Under the pieces are notes generated by a model. The model saw nothing but the letters and a program-made list of their open reading frames with translations. It was not told the DNA's origin and did no database searches. DNA of 64,000 nt from Caproiciproducens sp. NJN-50 (GTDB taxonomy: Bacteria; Bacillota; Clostridia; Oscillospirales; Acutalibacteraceae): NCBI RefSeq assembly GCF_004103755.1, contig NZ_CP035283.1:2108001-2172000 (forward strand), written 5' to 3'. Of the stretch, positions 17,111 through 25,828 are shown one piece after another. The position numbers and the translations under genes were made by a program. The stretch's first letter is position 1. Every line of letters starts with the position of its first letter.

Positions 17111-17875
17111 ATGGAAGGATGCTTAGAAAGTCTGCAGAAAGCACGCAGGCAGATGCTGACGGCCAATATCGCTTATTTTCTTGCTTTGCTGGCCGCCGGC
17201 CTTCTGATTTTGTATCTGACGGACGAAAGGTTGCGATATCTGGGCATCGCGGTCTGCATTTCTGTGTATTTGACGGTGGTACGCCCACTGGGCAAGCGGT
17301 ATAGGTTAAGCATCCGTGAGGCTGTTTTAAAAAATATCTTCGGTAAAAAGTTAAAGGACTATACCTACGAGCCGGGCCGAGGAATACAAAAAAGACAAGT
17401 CGCCGATACGGACCTTTTCCCCATGAAATCCGACAAGGCTTTTTTGAGCAGGGAGCTGGTCTGCGGCTCTTCTGGAAATTGCAGCGTTGAAATTGCGGAT
17501 GTTGCTTTCCCGATTTGTATTGATCGCCAAAATGAGATGTTCAACGGCTGTTTTATCCAAGTCGAGTTCCAGAAAACCATTCATTCCAGCGTTTGCATAA
17601 AGGCGGGTAATGTTGAAGAAGAACGTGAAATAACGTACCGGACGGATAAATTTTTAAAAAAATTGGCCTCTGAATACGGCAATATCTATTTGAGGGTACA
17701 GGAAAACAAGCTTACCATGCTTTGCCGCGGAAAATTTTTAGGATTTCGCATCAATCCGCTGTATCCCGTTACGAGTGAACTGTTTTTATTTGACCCGCTA
17801 CCGGAATTTAAAAAAGCAATGGATTTGGTTCAGCTTATGTCAAATGCAAGCGAAATTGAAAGGGATGCATCATGA
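17111..17875 (+). CDS. Small membrane protein of unknown function (DUF3137-like?)
   Basis: 254 residues. Two hydrophobic helices near the N-terminus (IAYFLALLAAGLLILYL and YLGIAVCISVYLTVV) are followed by a ~200-residue soluble domain with beta-rich segments such as ICIDRQNEMFNGCFIQVEF. The arrangement recalls DUF3137 proteins, but I cannot confirm it. ATG 17111 follows GGGGGAGG at 8 nt; ATG 17093 precedes that site and is less likely. The stop overlaps the start of the LarA-like gene as ATGA, so it is translationally coupled to a catabolic enzyme, which is unusual company for such a protein. Confidence 0.6.
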   Translation: MEGCLESLQKARRQMLTANIAYFLALLAAGLLILYLTDERLRYLGIAVCISVYLTVVRPLGKRYRLSIREAVLKNIFGKKLKDYTYEPGRGIQKRQVADTDLFPMKSDKAFLSRELVCGSSGNCSVEIADVAFPICIDRQNEMFNGCFIQVEFQKTIHSSVCIKAGNVEEEREITYRTDKFLKKLASEYGNIYLRVQENKLTMLCRGKFLGFRINPLYPVTSELFLFDPLPEFKKAMDLVQLMSNASEIERDAS

Positions 17876-19164
17876 AAATTAAGGAACAGTCTGAGATTCG
17901 CAAAATACTTTCCGGTATTGAACTGCCAAAGATGTGTCTGGTACGGCAGAAGTTCGATGCGGACCATATTGAAGACGTTGCGGGATATATGCATGCAATA
18001 CTCCAGAATGACGAATTCGGAAGCCGGATCAAACCCGGCATGAAAGTGGTTTTAACGGGAAGCAGCCGCCAGATTGCGAACGCGAATGTGATTTTGAGGG
18101 AACTGGCCTCGTTCGTAAAGCTGCACGGAGGCGATCCCTGTATTATCCCGGCAATGGGCAGTCACGGCGGCGCAACTGCCGAAGGTCAGAAAGCGATTCT
18201 GGCGAGCCTCGGCATTACGGAGAACTTTTGTGGCTGCCCGATCTGTTCCAGTATGGAAACAAAGCTGGTCGGGCATCTGGAGAACGGCGATCCCGTTTAC
18301 ACAGACAAATTTGCAGCCGATGCCGACGCTGTTATTGTGGTAGGGCGCATCAAGGCGCATACTGCATTCCGCGGGGAATACGAATCCGGGCTGATCAAGA
18401 TGATGGCAATCGGCATGGGAAAGCGCCAGGGTGCGGATTCTCTTCACAGCGCTGGCTTCGGAAAATTTGCGGAGCGCCTGCCGGCTTACGCAAAAGTAGT
18501 ATTTGATGCTTGCAATATTATTTTTGGCGTTGGTATTATCGAAAATTCTTTTGACCAGACCTGCCGCATCGAACTGCTGAAACGCGAGGAAATCTTTAAA
18601 AAGGAACCCGCCCTTTTACGGTATGCCAAGGGCAGAATGCCGAAAATATTCTTTCCAGAGGCCGACGTCCTGATCGTGCATGAGATTGGGAAAAACTTCT
18701 CCGGGAGCGGTATGGACCCAAATGTGACGGGAACGTTTGCTACACCCTATTGTTCCGGCGGACTGAAAAAGCAGCGCACAGTCGTTTTGGATATCAGCGA
18801 CGAATCTCACGGGAGCTTCGTCGGGCTTGGAATGGCCGACACAACCACCAACCGCACGTTTGAAAAGCTGGATACCAATGCAGCCTATTTCAATATGCTT
18901 ACTTCCACGGTACTGAGCGTAGGAAAAATACCAATGATCCTCGAGAACGATAAAATGGCGATCCAGGCGGCCATCAAGACGCTGACCGGGATCGATAAAA
19001 ACAAGGTGCGCATCGTGTACATTAAAAACACTTTGTCACTCCAGACGATTATGATTTCAGAAACCATGCTTGATGAAGCAAGGCTCAACGAACATGTGGA
19101 TGTTCTGGAAGAACCCCGCAGATTCAGATTCGACAAAGAAGACAATCTCATAGATTTTGCATAA
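17872..19164 (+). CDS. LarA-like lactate racemase family protein (DUF2088)
   Basis: 430 residues. LarA carries a nickel-pincer nucleotide cofactor and inverts the C2 centre of lactate; homologues act on other 2-hydroxy acids. Residues matching the LarA cofactor and catalytic positions by spacing are H98 (MGSHGGA), H163 (IKAHT), K176 (GLIKMM) and H192 (DSLHSAGF). The 65/13/16 intervals compare with 66/10/16 between H108, H174, K184 and H200 of Lactobacillus LarA. No larB, larC or larE cofactor genes are in the window. With a D-specific hydroxyacid dehydrogenase upstream, an epimerase feeding that enzyme is a sensible role (inference). Overlaps the upstream gene by 4 bp. Confidence 0.7.
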   Translation: MKIKEQSEIRKILSGIELPKMCLVRQKFDADHIEDVAGYMHAILQNDEFGSRIKPGMKVVLTGSSRQIANANVILRELASFVKLHGGDPCIIPAMGSHGGATAEGQKAILASLGITENFCGCPICSSMETKLVGHLENGDPVYTDKFAADADAVIVVGRIKAHTAFRGEYESGLIKMMAIGMGKRQGADSLHSAGFGKFAERLPAYAKVVFDACNIIFGVGIIENSFDQTCRIELLKREEIFKKEPALLRYAKGRMPKIFFPEADVLIVHEIGKNFSGSGMDPNVTGTFATPYCSGGLKKQRTVVLDISDESHGSFVGLGMADTTTNRTFEKLDTNAAYFNMLTSTVLSVGKIPMILENDKMAIQAAIKTLTGIDKNKVRIVYIKNTLSLQTIMISETMLDEARLNEHVDVLEEPRRFRFDKEDNLIDFA

Positions 19165-19190
19165 GATTTTTTGAAGGGAGGAGACAAGTA

Positions 19191-19748
19191 ATGAAGCAGA
19201 AAAGCTGTAAGATTGACATTGTCCCGGGTATTGTTCTGGCTCTGTCTTCCATTTTCTATCTTTTACAGATTCCCAAAATTAATGCGTTCAAGGGCACCGG
19301 AGCAACGCCGCTGGATAATCATTTCGTCCCCGGGCTGTGGGGAGGCGTCATGCTGGTCCTCGCACTTTTCCTGATTTTCCGCGGTTGGAGGAACAGCAAA
19401 AGATTTGCGAAGCCGGCTGCTTCGGACAGTTCCGCCGTCCAGGAGAAATCCGCGGCGCCGGCGGAGCCTTTCTGGAAGAAGCTTTGGGAAAGTATTTGGG
19501 ACAGGCGTGAGGTCGTCGGCAGTTTCATTTTGATGACGCTCTATGTGGCGCTGATGGAATCGGTTGGGTTTATCATTACCACGATCGTATACCTGTTTCT
19601 GCAAATCCTGCTTCTGACGCCCGTGGAAAAGTGGAAGAAAAACATCGTTCCCGCCGTGCTGACTTCCGCCGTGGTGTCGGTTGCGCTTTTCGAGATCTTC
19701 AACAAATTTCTAAATGTTCTGCTGCCCAGCGGAATCTTCAGCCTATGA
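19191..19748 (+). CDS. tctB: TctB, small membrane subunit of a tripartite tricarboxylate transporter
   Basis: 185 residues with four predicted membrane helices: an N-terminal one (IDIVPGIVLALSSIFYLL), GLWGGVMLVLALFLIF, a helix near 110-130 and a pair at the C-terminus. A charged cytoplasmic loop lies in the middle. This is the usual TctB pattern and size. It precedes tctA and tctC in the order tctB-tctA-tctC. GGGAGGAG lies 7-8 nt before the ATG. The system imports a carboxylate using an extracytoplasmic binding protein and an ion gradient. Confidence 0.8.
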   Translation: MKQKSCKIDIVPGIVLALSSIFYLLQIPKINAFKGTGATPLDNHFVPGLWGGVMLVLALFLIFRGWRNSKRFAKPAASDSSAVQEKSAAPAEPFWKKLWESIWDRREVVGSFILMTLYVALMESVGFIITTIVYLFLQILLLTPVEKWKKNIVPAVLTSAVVSVALFEIFNKFLNVLLPSGIFSL

Positions 19749-19823
19749 GGGACCGACAAACATTTTCCGGACATTCGGAAATTTTAAAAATCCAATTCTA
19801 TCGTTAAGGAGGAAAATTGAAAA

Positions 19824-21332
19824 GTGATTCTGCAAGGCTTACAAATTGTGATGAACCCGTATATCATTCTGCTGATCGCCGTCGGAACCGTGATTGGAAT
19901 CGTGTTCGGCGCGATCCCGGGGTTGACTGCAACCATGGCGATCGCCATGTTCCTGCCGGTGACGTACTCGATGACTTCCTCGCAAGGCGTCAACCTCCTG
20001 GTCGCCCTGTACATCGGGGGAATTTCGGGCGGCCTGGTTTCCGCGATCCTGCTGAACATACCCGGCACTCCGTCCTCGGTAGCAACCTGTTTTGACGGCA
20101 AACCCCTGGCCGATAAGGGTCAGGCCGCGAAAGCCCTGAGCACCGGCGTCATCTGCTCCTTCATCGGCACCTTGATCGGCATCGCGATGCTGATCCTGAT
20201 CTCCCCCGTGCTCTGCGACTTCGCGCTGAAGTTCGGTTCCTTCGAGTACTGCGCCCTGTCGGTTTTCTCCCTCAGCATGGTCATTGCACTGACGGGCAGG
20301 GATATGCCGAAAGGCCTGATCAGCGCGGTCCTCGGCTGCCTCCTTGCAACGGTCGGGCTTGCGCCGATCGACAGCCGCCCCCGATTTACGTTCGGCAACT
20401 TTCACCTCAACAACGGCTTGCAGCTGCTGACACTTTTGATCGGCCTGTTCGCAATCCCCGAATTCATGGCGTTCGCCGAAAAGGTCCATAAACCGGAAAA
20501 GGTCGTCATCAATACCAACGTTAAAATGCGCGGCGGCGGCGTTTCTGCAAAGGAGCTCTTGGGCCAGTGGTTCAATATTCTCCGTTCCGCGCTCATCGGC
20601 ATCGGCATCGGCATCCTGCCGGGCATCGGCGGCGGCGTTTCCTGTGTGCTCTCCTATACCGTCGCAAAGAACATGTCCAAATACCCTGAAAAATTCGGGA
20701 CCGGCATTATCGACGGCGTTGTGGCGTCTGAAACAGCCAACAACGGCACCATAGGCGGCGCGATGATCCCGCTGCTGTCCCTCGGCATTCCGGGCGACGC
20801 GGCGACCGCGATGCTTCTCGGCGGTCTGCAGATCCATAACGTGGTTCCCGGCCCGCTGATCTACCAAAACAGCGGCGCGGTCCTCTACGGCATTTTCTTC
20901 GCCATGGTCCTGTCTTCCCTGTTCATGATGCTGTTCATGCTGTTCGGAATGAAATTCTTCATTTCCGTTCTGCGCATTCCAAAGAATTACCTGCTTCCGT
21001 TGATTCTGGTCCTTTGCTGCATCGGAGCGATCGGGGACAACAACCAGGTGTTCGAGGCGTATTCCGTCGTCGGCTTCGGGCTGATGGCTTATCTGCTGGT
21101 CAAGGCGAAGATTCCTACCGTCCCCATGATCCTCGGCTTTATCCTTGGTCCGATGTTTGAAAACAACATACGCAAAAGTTCCCAGCTGATCCAGACGGAT
21201 TCCCTTTTGGGGCATCCCATTTTTCTTGTGTTTATTGCCGTTACGGTCGTAGTGGTTATTCTTTCGCTCCGCGCCTATCGTAAAGAGGTGAATGCGTCGG
21301 AAACGGAGGCAGCATCGGCAACCGATACGTAA
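19824..21332 (+). CDS. tctA: TctA, large membrane subunit of the tripartite transporter
   Basis: 502 residues, highly hydrophobic with about 11-12 helices. TctA motifs are present: GAIPGLTATMAIAMFLP near the N-terminus and the repeat-related GILPGIGGGVSCVLSY in the middle, plus ETANNGTIGGAMIPLLSLGIPGD. GTG 19824 has AGGAGG upstream (spacing 11). It forms the transport channel; TctC delivers the substrate. GC content is high and a 458-codon antisense frame exists, but it has no ribosome site or homology. Confidence 0.9.
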   Translation: MILQGLQIVMNPYIILLIAVGTVIGIVFGAIPGLTATMAIAMFLPVTYSMTSSQGVNLLVALYIGGISGGLVSAILLNIPGTPSSVATCFDGKPLADKGQAAKALSTGVICSFIGTLIGIAMLILISPVLCDFALKFGSFEYCALSVFSLSMVIALTGRDMPKGLISAVLGCLLATVGLAPIDSRPRFTFGNFHLNNGLQLLTLLIGLFAIPEFMAFAEKVHKPEKVVINTNVKMRGGGVSAKELLGQWFNILRSALIGIGIGILPGIGGGVSCVLSYTVAKNMSKYPEKFGTGIIDGVVASETANNGTIGGAMIPLLSLGIPGDAATAMLLGGLQIHNVVPGPLIYQNSGAVLYGIFFAMVLSSLFMMLFMLFGMKFFISVLRIPKNYLLPLILVLCCIGAIGDNNQVFEAYSVVGFGLMAYLLVKAKIPTVPMILGFILGPMFENNIRKSSQLIQTDSLLGHPIFLVFIAVTVVVVILSLRAYRKEVNASETEAASATDT

Positions 21333-21371
21333 TGGCTATAGATAAAAATATTTTGAGAAAGGAATTGTATT

Positions 21372-22397
21372 ATGAAAAGAGTATTGGCTTTAGCGACTTT
21401 ATTGAGCGTAGTCATGACATTAACGGCCTGCAGCGGCGGGACATCTTCCGCAGGCAGTGCCCCGGCGGGTTCCGCAGGCGGGCAGGCAGCCTCCGCCTCC
21501 AGTCAGACGGCAGCCGTCGATTGGCCCAAAAAGACTATCAACTTCTACTGCACGCACGCTTCCGGCGGCGATACGGATTACATGGCCCGGAAATTGGCAT
21601 CGTCTCTGGAAAAGGTCCTCGGCGTTTCCATTGCCGTTACCAGCGTTGGAGGCTCGAACGGCGCGACATGCACAACGCAGTATAAGGACGGCCCAACCGA
21701 CGGATATACCTTTATCTGCGGCAACACGGCGGCCCTGTGCGGCAACAAGGCGACCAAACTGGTCGACTTCGGCTATGAGGCTTTTGAACCCGTGGCAATT
21801 TACGGGAAGCAGTCCGGCGAAAACATCGTAACGCGCGCGGACGCCCCTTATACAAACCTGAAAGAGCTGATCGATGCGTCCAAGAAGAAACCAAACAGCA
21901 TTAAATTCGGCATTTCCACCGGCGGCGGCGTTTACATTGAATCCTGCGTTCTCAAAAACCTGGGCGGCACTCAATTCAATGTTGTGGAGGCCGGCGACGG
22001 CGCCACCCGTCTGACCGCTCTGCTGGGCGGCGAAATCGACTGCACTTCCCTGCCCTATTCGACCGCGGCCGATTATATCAAAAGCGGAAAGCTGAAATCG
22101 CTCTGCACAGTTATGAGCAAGGCTCCGGATCTTATGCCGGATCAGGAATGCGCAAGCAAATATGTCCCACAGTTGAAAATCGACACCGAATATGTTATTC
22201 TGGCGCCGAAAAATACGAATTCGGCGCTCCTCAAAGCAATGAATGACGCAATTCTGAAAGTGGGACAGAGCGACGATTGGAAAAAGATAGTGAACAGCTA
22301 CTGCATGCAGAACCCCTATGTCCTGAACCTGCAGGATACGCTTTCCAACCTGAAAGAACAGGACAACCTTTATATGAGTTATCAGCCCTATCTGTAA
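21372..22397 (+). CDS. tctC: TctC-type solute-binding lipoprotein
   Basis: 341 residues. Signal peptide MKRVLALATLLSVVMTLTAC ends in the lipobox LTAC, so it is lipid-anchored outside the membrane. A Ser/Ala-rich linker follows, then the Bug/TctC fold: WPKKTINFYCTHASGGDTDYMAR, TSVGGSNGAT and KDGPTDGYTF, where carboxylate substrates are bound. It completes the TctBAC set and presumably captures the acid sugar or hydroxy-acid degraded by the upstream enzymes. Confidence 0.9.
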   Translation: MKRVLALATLLSVVMTLTACSGGTSSAGSAPAGSAGGQAASASSQTAAVDWPKKTINFYCTHASGGDTDYMARKLASSLEKVLGVSIAVTSVGGSNGATCTTQYKDGPTDGYTFICGNTAALCGNKATKLVDFGYEAFEPVAIYGKQSGENIVTRADAPYTNLKELIDASKKKPNSIKFGISTGGGVYIESCVLKNLGGTQFNVVEAGDGATRLTALLGGEIDCTSLPYSTAADYIKSGKLKSLCTVMSKAPDLMPDQECASKYVPQLKIDTEYVILAPKNTNSALLKAMNDAILKVGQSDDWKKIVNSYCMQNPYVLNLQDTLSNLKEQDNLYMSYQPYL

Positions 22398-22422
22398 TTT
22401 GAAGCCTAAAGGATAAACGAAT

Positions 22423-22469
22423 GGACAGTGCTCCGCACTCCTGTAAACAGGGGATGTAGAGTACTGTCC
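22423..22469 (+). terminator. Probable terminator after tctC
   Basis: GGACAGT (22423-22429) pairs with ACTGTCC (22463-22469), with an inner CCTGT/ACAGG stem. A short T-rich stretch follows. It separates the structural operon from its regulator gene, possibly incompletely. Confidence 0.5.
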
Positions 22470-22567
22470 TTCATAGCATTTTCTGACCGGTACTTTCCCC
22501 CCAGGGAAAGGTATCCGATACAGCCGCGTGATGAATATTAGGTACATTTGGAAGGTAGAGGATATCA

Positions 22568-24340
22568 ATGTCTAAAATCAAGTTGCTTGTCGTTGCTCCT
22601 TACGAGGGCCTAAAGGAACTGGTGCAGTCCCTTTCAGACGAATACACTCAGTTTGAAATCCATACGGTCGTCGCCAACTTGGAGCAAGGAGCTCAAGCGG
22701 CCCTGAAAGGGGTGCAAGAAAGCAGTCAGATTATCCTGTCCAGAGGCGGTACCGCCGAAATGATCGAACGCAGTGTATCCGTGCCAGTCGTGCGAATTGA
22801 TATTTCAGGGTACGACTATATGCGGATTATTACGCTTGCTAGCGGCTTTTCCGGCAAATCCGCGATGATCGGCTACCGCAGTATTACGTCGGGAGCCCAA
22901 GCGATAAAAAACCTCATGCAGAGTTCTATTGATATCTTCACTATAAATAGTTCGGAAGAACTTGCGCAACTGCTGAATCAGCTGCGCGAGGAAAATTATC
23001 AGGTAATCATCGGCGACGTTGTCACGCAGGAAAAGGCCCGGGAAATGGGCTTCACGGCCATTCTGCTCACATCCGGCGAAGAAAGCGTGCGAAAAGCTTT
23101 TGAGGAAGCTCAGAAGATCTTTGGGTATCTTGTCGAATATCAGTCGAAGCTTAATCTGCTGGAGCAAGCTCTTTCTAACATCCCGCAATATTATACCATC
23201 CTAGACGCGAAAGGTCATGCGGTCGAGACGAAGCTTCCTGCAGAACAACAAAAAGCGCTTCTTCAGAACCTTTCGGATTCATTAAACCAGGTATTGCAAG
23301 TTGGGAAATGGCAGTTCCTGCTAAAATGCGAAAATATTTTCTGGGAAATAAGCGCAAGCCGTATTGCGGATGAAAATCTCAATCTTTATGTGGTCTTCTT
23401 CCTTTCGCAGCGCCCTGCAAAGAAGGAAGAGATAGCCGGAGTTTCCGTATCCAATCCCAAAAATCCTTCCGACTTTTCCGTTTCGATTTTAGGGCGGAAC
23501 AGTATCTACCTGAAAGAAGTATATGCGAAAGCACTAAAATTCGGAAACCTTCACCTTCCCGTTCTGATTACCGGGGAAGTTGGAACAGGAAAAGATGCGC
23601 TTGCAGTTCTGATTCATTCCTTTAGCAACAGGAATGCGTCTTTCCTTACGCTGGATGGGGAAAAAGCCAACCGGGCCAGTGTAGAAAGCGTAATTGAAAT
23701 GATACGGTCCGATCATTCGCTGACCTTTTATATACGAATGGCAAGCAAATTAAGTGAGGAAAACCAGCAGCTTCTAACTCCCTTGCTAAGTGAACCGGGG
23801 TTTTTCGAGAAGCATCTTGTGCTGTCCTCATTTAACGAACCGCCGGAAACGGCCACAACCGGGTGCTTTTCTAAAACACTCATACGACTTCTCGGCGAAT
23901 ACCGCATCCATCTTCCCAGTCTGCGGGAACGCCCCGGAGATATGAAGGATTTAGCCAGCAACTATATGAACGAAGCAAATTTCAAATATGGAAAACAGGT
24001 TGTGACCATTGAAGAAGATGCTCTTCAGTTGCTGACCGAATTTAAATGGACTACGAATCTTAATCAGCTGCGAAGGATCATATTCCAACTGATCCTGCTT
24101 TCCGACGGGCCCACGATCCGCGCGGAAGCCGTTTCCGAAGCTTTGAAAGAGGAACCCGCCGCAAACGGCATCGGCGATTCTTTTTCTTCTTGCAAGACGC
24201 TCGATGAGATCATTGACAATGTTATCCGCCGTACGATCCAGATGGAAAACGGAAATCTGAGCAATGTTTCGGAACGTCTTGGTATCAGCCGGTCGACCAT
24301 TTGGAGAAGAATGAAACAAAAACCGAACATCCTATCCTAA
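22568..24340 (+). CDS. PrpR-type transcriptional regulator with degenerate AAA+ core
   Basis: 590 residues: PrpR-N ligand-sensing domain (1-180, ILSRGGTAEMI), a linker/PAS-like region, an AAA+ domain (~310-510) and a Fis-type helix-turn-helix at the end (NVSERLGISRSTIWRRM). The AAA+ domain keeps a Walker A (GEVGTGKDALA) and the LPSLRERPGD region, but I see no GAFTGA loop and no acidic Walker B (TFYIRMASKL where family members have LFLDEIG). It is therefore unlikely to remodel sigma-54 holoenzyme. It probably controls the upstream operon as a ligand-sensing DNA-binding protein, consistent with the sigma-70-type promoter seen there. PrpR-N domains commonly sense carboxylic-acid intermediates. 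Confidence 0.8.
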   Translation: MSKIKLLVVAPYEGLKELVQSLSDEYTQFEIHTVVANLEQGAQAALKGVQESSQIILSRGGTAEMIERSVSVPVVRIDISGYDYMRIITLASGFSGKSAMIGYRSITSGAQAIKNLMQSSIDIFTINSSEELAQLLNQLREENYQVIIGDVVTQEKAREMGFTAILLTSGEESVRKAFEEAQKIFGYLVEYQSKLNLLEQALSNIPQYYTILDAKGHAVETKLPAEQQKALLQNLSDSLNQVLQVGKWQFLLKCENIFWEISASRIADENLNLYVVFFLSQRPAKKEEIAGVSVSNPKNPSDFSVSILGRNSIYLKEVYAKALKFGNLHLPVLITGEVGTGKDALAVLIHSFSNRNASFLTLDGEKANRASVESVIEMIRSDHSLTFYIRMASKLSEENQQLLTPLLSEPGFFEKHLVLSSFNEPPETATTGCFSKTLIRLLGEYRIHLPSLRERPGDMKDLASNYMNEANFKYGKQVVTIEEDALQLLTEFKWTTNLNQLRRIIFQLILLSDGPTIRAEAVSEALKEEPAANGIGDSFSSCKTLDEIIDNVIRRTIQMENGNLSNVSERLGISRSTIWRRMKQKPNILS

Positions 24341-24397
24341 CGCGTTTCGGATATGTGTCAAGAGTCTGTATAAGTCATGACCTCCGGCAAGTAAAGT

Positions 24398-24453
24398 GAT
24401 AACCTGTAAGTAGACAGAAAAAACCACTGTTTACTTACAGGCTATCCTTTTTT
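24398..24453 (+). terminator. Terminator of the PrpR-like gene
   Basis: A 20-bp stem with few mismatches (24398-24417 with 24427-24446) is followed by CCTTTTTTT. A strong Rho-independent structure. Confidence 0.85.
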
Positions 24454-24645
24454 ATAGTACCAAAAAGATAAACTAAAACAGGGACAGCTGACCACGATCA
24501 AGCGCGGATTGCCCAGAGTATCGAAACACCCAACCGCGTGTAACGGGGCTATCCCTGGTTGTGCCGCGGCAAGCTCGATATCTCCTCGTCCGAGAGCTTG
24601 CCGTTCCTACGCTCGAAAAACGCCCTGCCGGGTGCAAGCAGTGGA
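24454..24645. other. Non-coding gap between two convergent genes
   Basis: Contains a hairpin GGCAAGCTC / GAGCTTGCC around 24569-24602 that may end the gntR transcript on the minus strand, though no T-tract follows. Short frames here show no recognisable protein. Nothing else is seen. Confidence 0.4.
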
Positions 24646-25422
24646 TCAATCAAAAACGTCAAGCCCCTGAACAGGAACAATGCCGAGCATTTCCTCATTG
24701 GCTTGATGAAGCGCCTCCAGGTCCGAATTGATGATACAGTTGTAGATCTTATTATGCGTGTCACTCTTGCCCAAAGGAGATAGCCCGGCGTTCCGGCGGC
24801 GGTGGGCCCGGGTGCTGACCAGTTCGGTAATGTGGCCCCGGATCAGCTGCTGGACCATATAATAAATGTCCTTGTAAAGTCTGTTGTGACTCATTTTCAC
24901 TACACTATAATGAAAATTGAAATCTGCATCCACAGTCTGCGCGAGCGCTTGCTGGTCATCGGGATTCAGGGAGTAAGCCAGTGCGCACTGATTGTAATCG
25001 TCCAGTGCCGCTTTGAGCGCTTTTTTCTCCTCCTCGGTGGCGGAATGCACTGCCAGCCTCATGCACTCATACTCCAGAAGGTTGCGCAACTGTTGCACAT
25101 CGTGATATTGGTCGCTTCCCTCATAGAAGATAGAAATCTCATTGAGAATTGGCTTAAGGGAAAAATCGCGTATGAAAGAACCTTCCCCCACACGGGTTTC
25201 AATGATCCCCAGCGTATTTAGTTTTTGAAGGGCCATACGGACACTGAGCCGATTGACTCCGAAAATCTCGGCAAATTCGGCTTCCGAGGGAAGCTTGTCT
25301 CCCGTTTTCCAGATTCCATCGGCAATGTCCTGCTTAATTGAATCGCAGACCTGATCCACAATTGAAATGCGGGATATTTTTGCCTTTCGTCCGCCGAAGC
25401 GGTTGTTACGATCTATTTTCAT
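24646..25422 (-). CDS. GntR-family regulator, FadR (FCD) subfamily
   Basis: 258 residues. The winged helix-turn-helix is at 18-90 (QDIADGIWKTGDKLPSEAEF, then GVNRLSVRMALQKL and VGEGSFI). The C-terminal FCD helical domain (LRNLLEYECMRLAV; HYSVVKMSHN) usually binds a carboxylate effector through a metal. It is divergent from the enolase-superfamily cluster with a ~400-bp shared control region, the classic arrangement for a local repressor of sugar-acid catabolism. Effector unknown. Confidence 0.85.
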   Translation of the reverse strand: MKIDRNNRFGGRKAKISRISIVDQVCDSIKQDIADGIWKTGDKLPSEAEFAEIFGVNRLSVRMALQKLNTLGIIETRVGEGSFIRDFSLKPILNEISIFYEGSDQYHDVQQLRNLLEYECMRLAVHSATEEEKKALKAALDDYNQCALAYSLNPDDQQALAQTVDADFNFHYSVVKMSHNRLYKDIYYMVQQLIRGHITELVSTRAHRRRNAGLSPLGKSDTHNKIYNCIINSDLEALHQANEEMLGIVPVQGLDVFD

Positions 25423-25751
25423 ATCTATTCCACCTAAATATTATTGTCACGAATTTATCTCACTAAATTCATTATTATTATAGTCGATTTTGCAACAGGT
25501 GTCATCCACTTTCTATTTTTTTCGATAAAACTGCTTCTAATCCAATTATTCGGACAGTCGGTATGCAATTAACCGCCTGTCCGATTTTCGCATATCCAGC
25601 TGAATTTCAAAAAGGGAGCAACGGAGCTTGTTGAAAAATGCCCTTTGACTGAATCAGTACAAGCAATACTCTCAGGCTTCCGTTCAATCTACCTTTTGCA
25701 CAAAATATATAGTCATTTTTAATGTTATCTGTAAAAATGTTAATTAATCAT

Positions 25752-25780
25752 TGACTATCGTATAACCTAAATATATAATA
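25752..25780 (+). promoter_or_regulatory. Promoter of the enolase-superfamily cluster
   Basis: TTGACT (25752-25757), 17-nt spacer, TATAAT (25775-25780) is a near-consensus sigma-A promoter 48 nt before the first gene. The remainder of the 25423-25828 gap is AT-rich and should hold the GntR operator, which I could not pick out with confidence. Confidence 0.7.
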
Positions 25781-25828
25781 TATAACATAGCGAACAGCTC
25801 AATAGGTTAATGTACTGGAGGAATGACC

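Noticed and set aside
19839..21215. 458-codon frame antisense to tctA
   Set aside because: Gln/Asp/Arg-rich composition typical of a shadow of a GC-rich membrane-protein gene.
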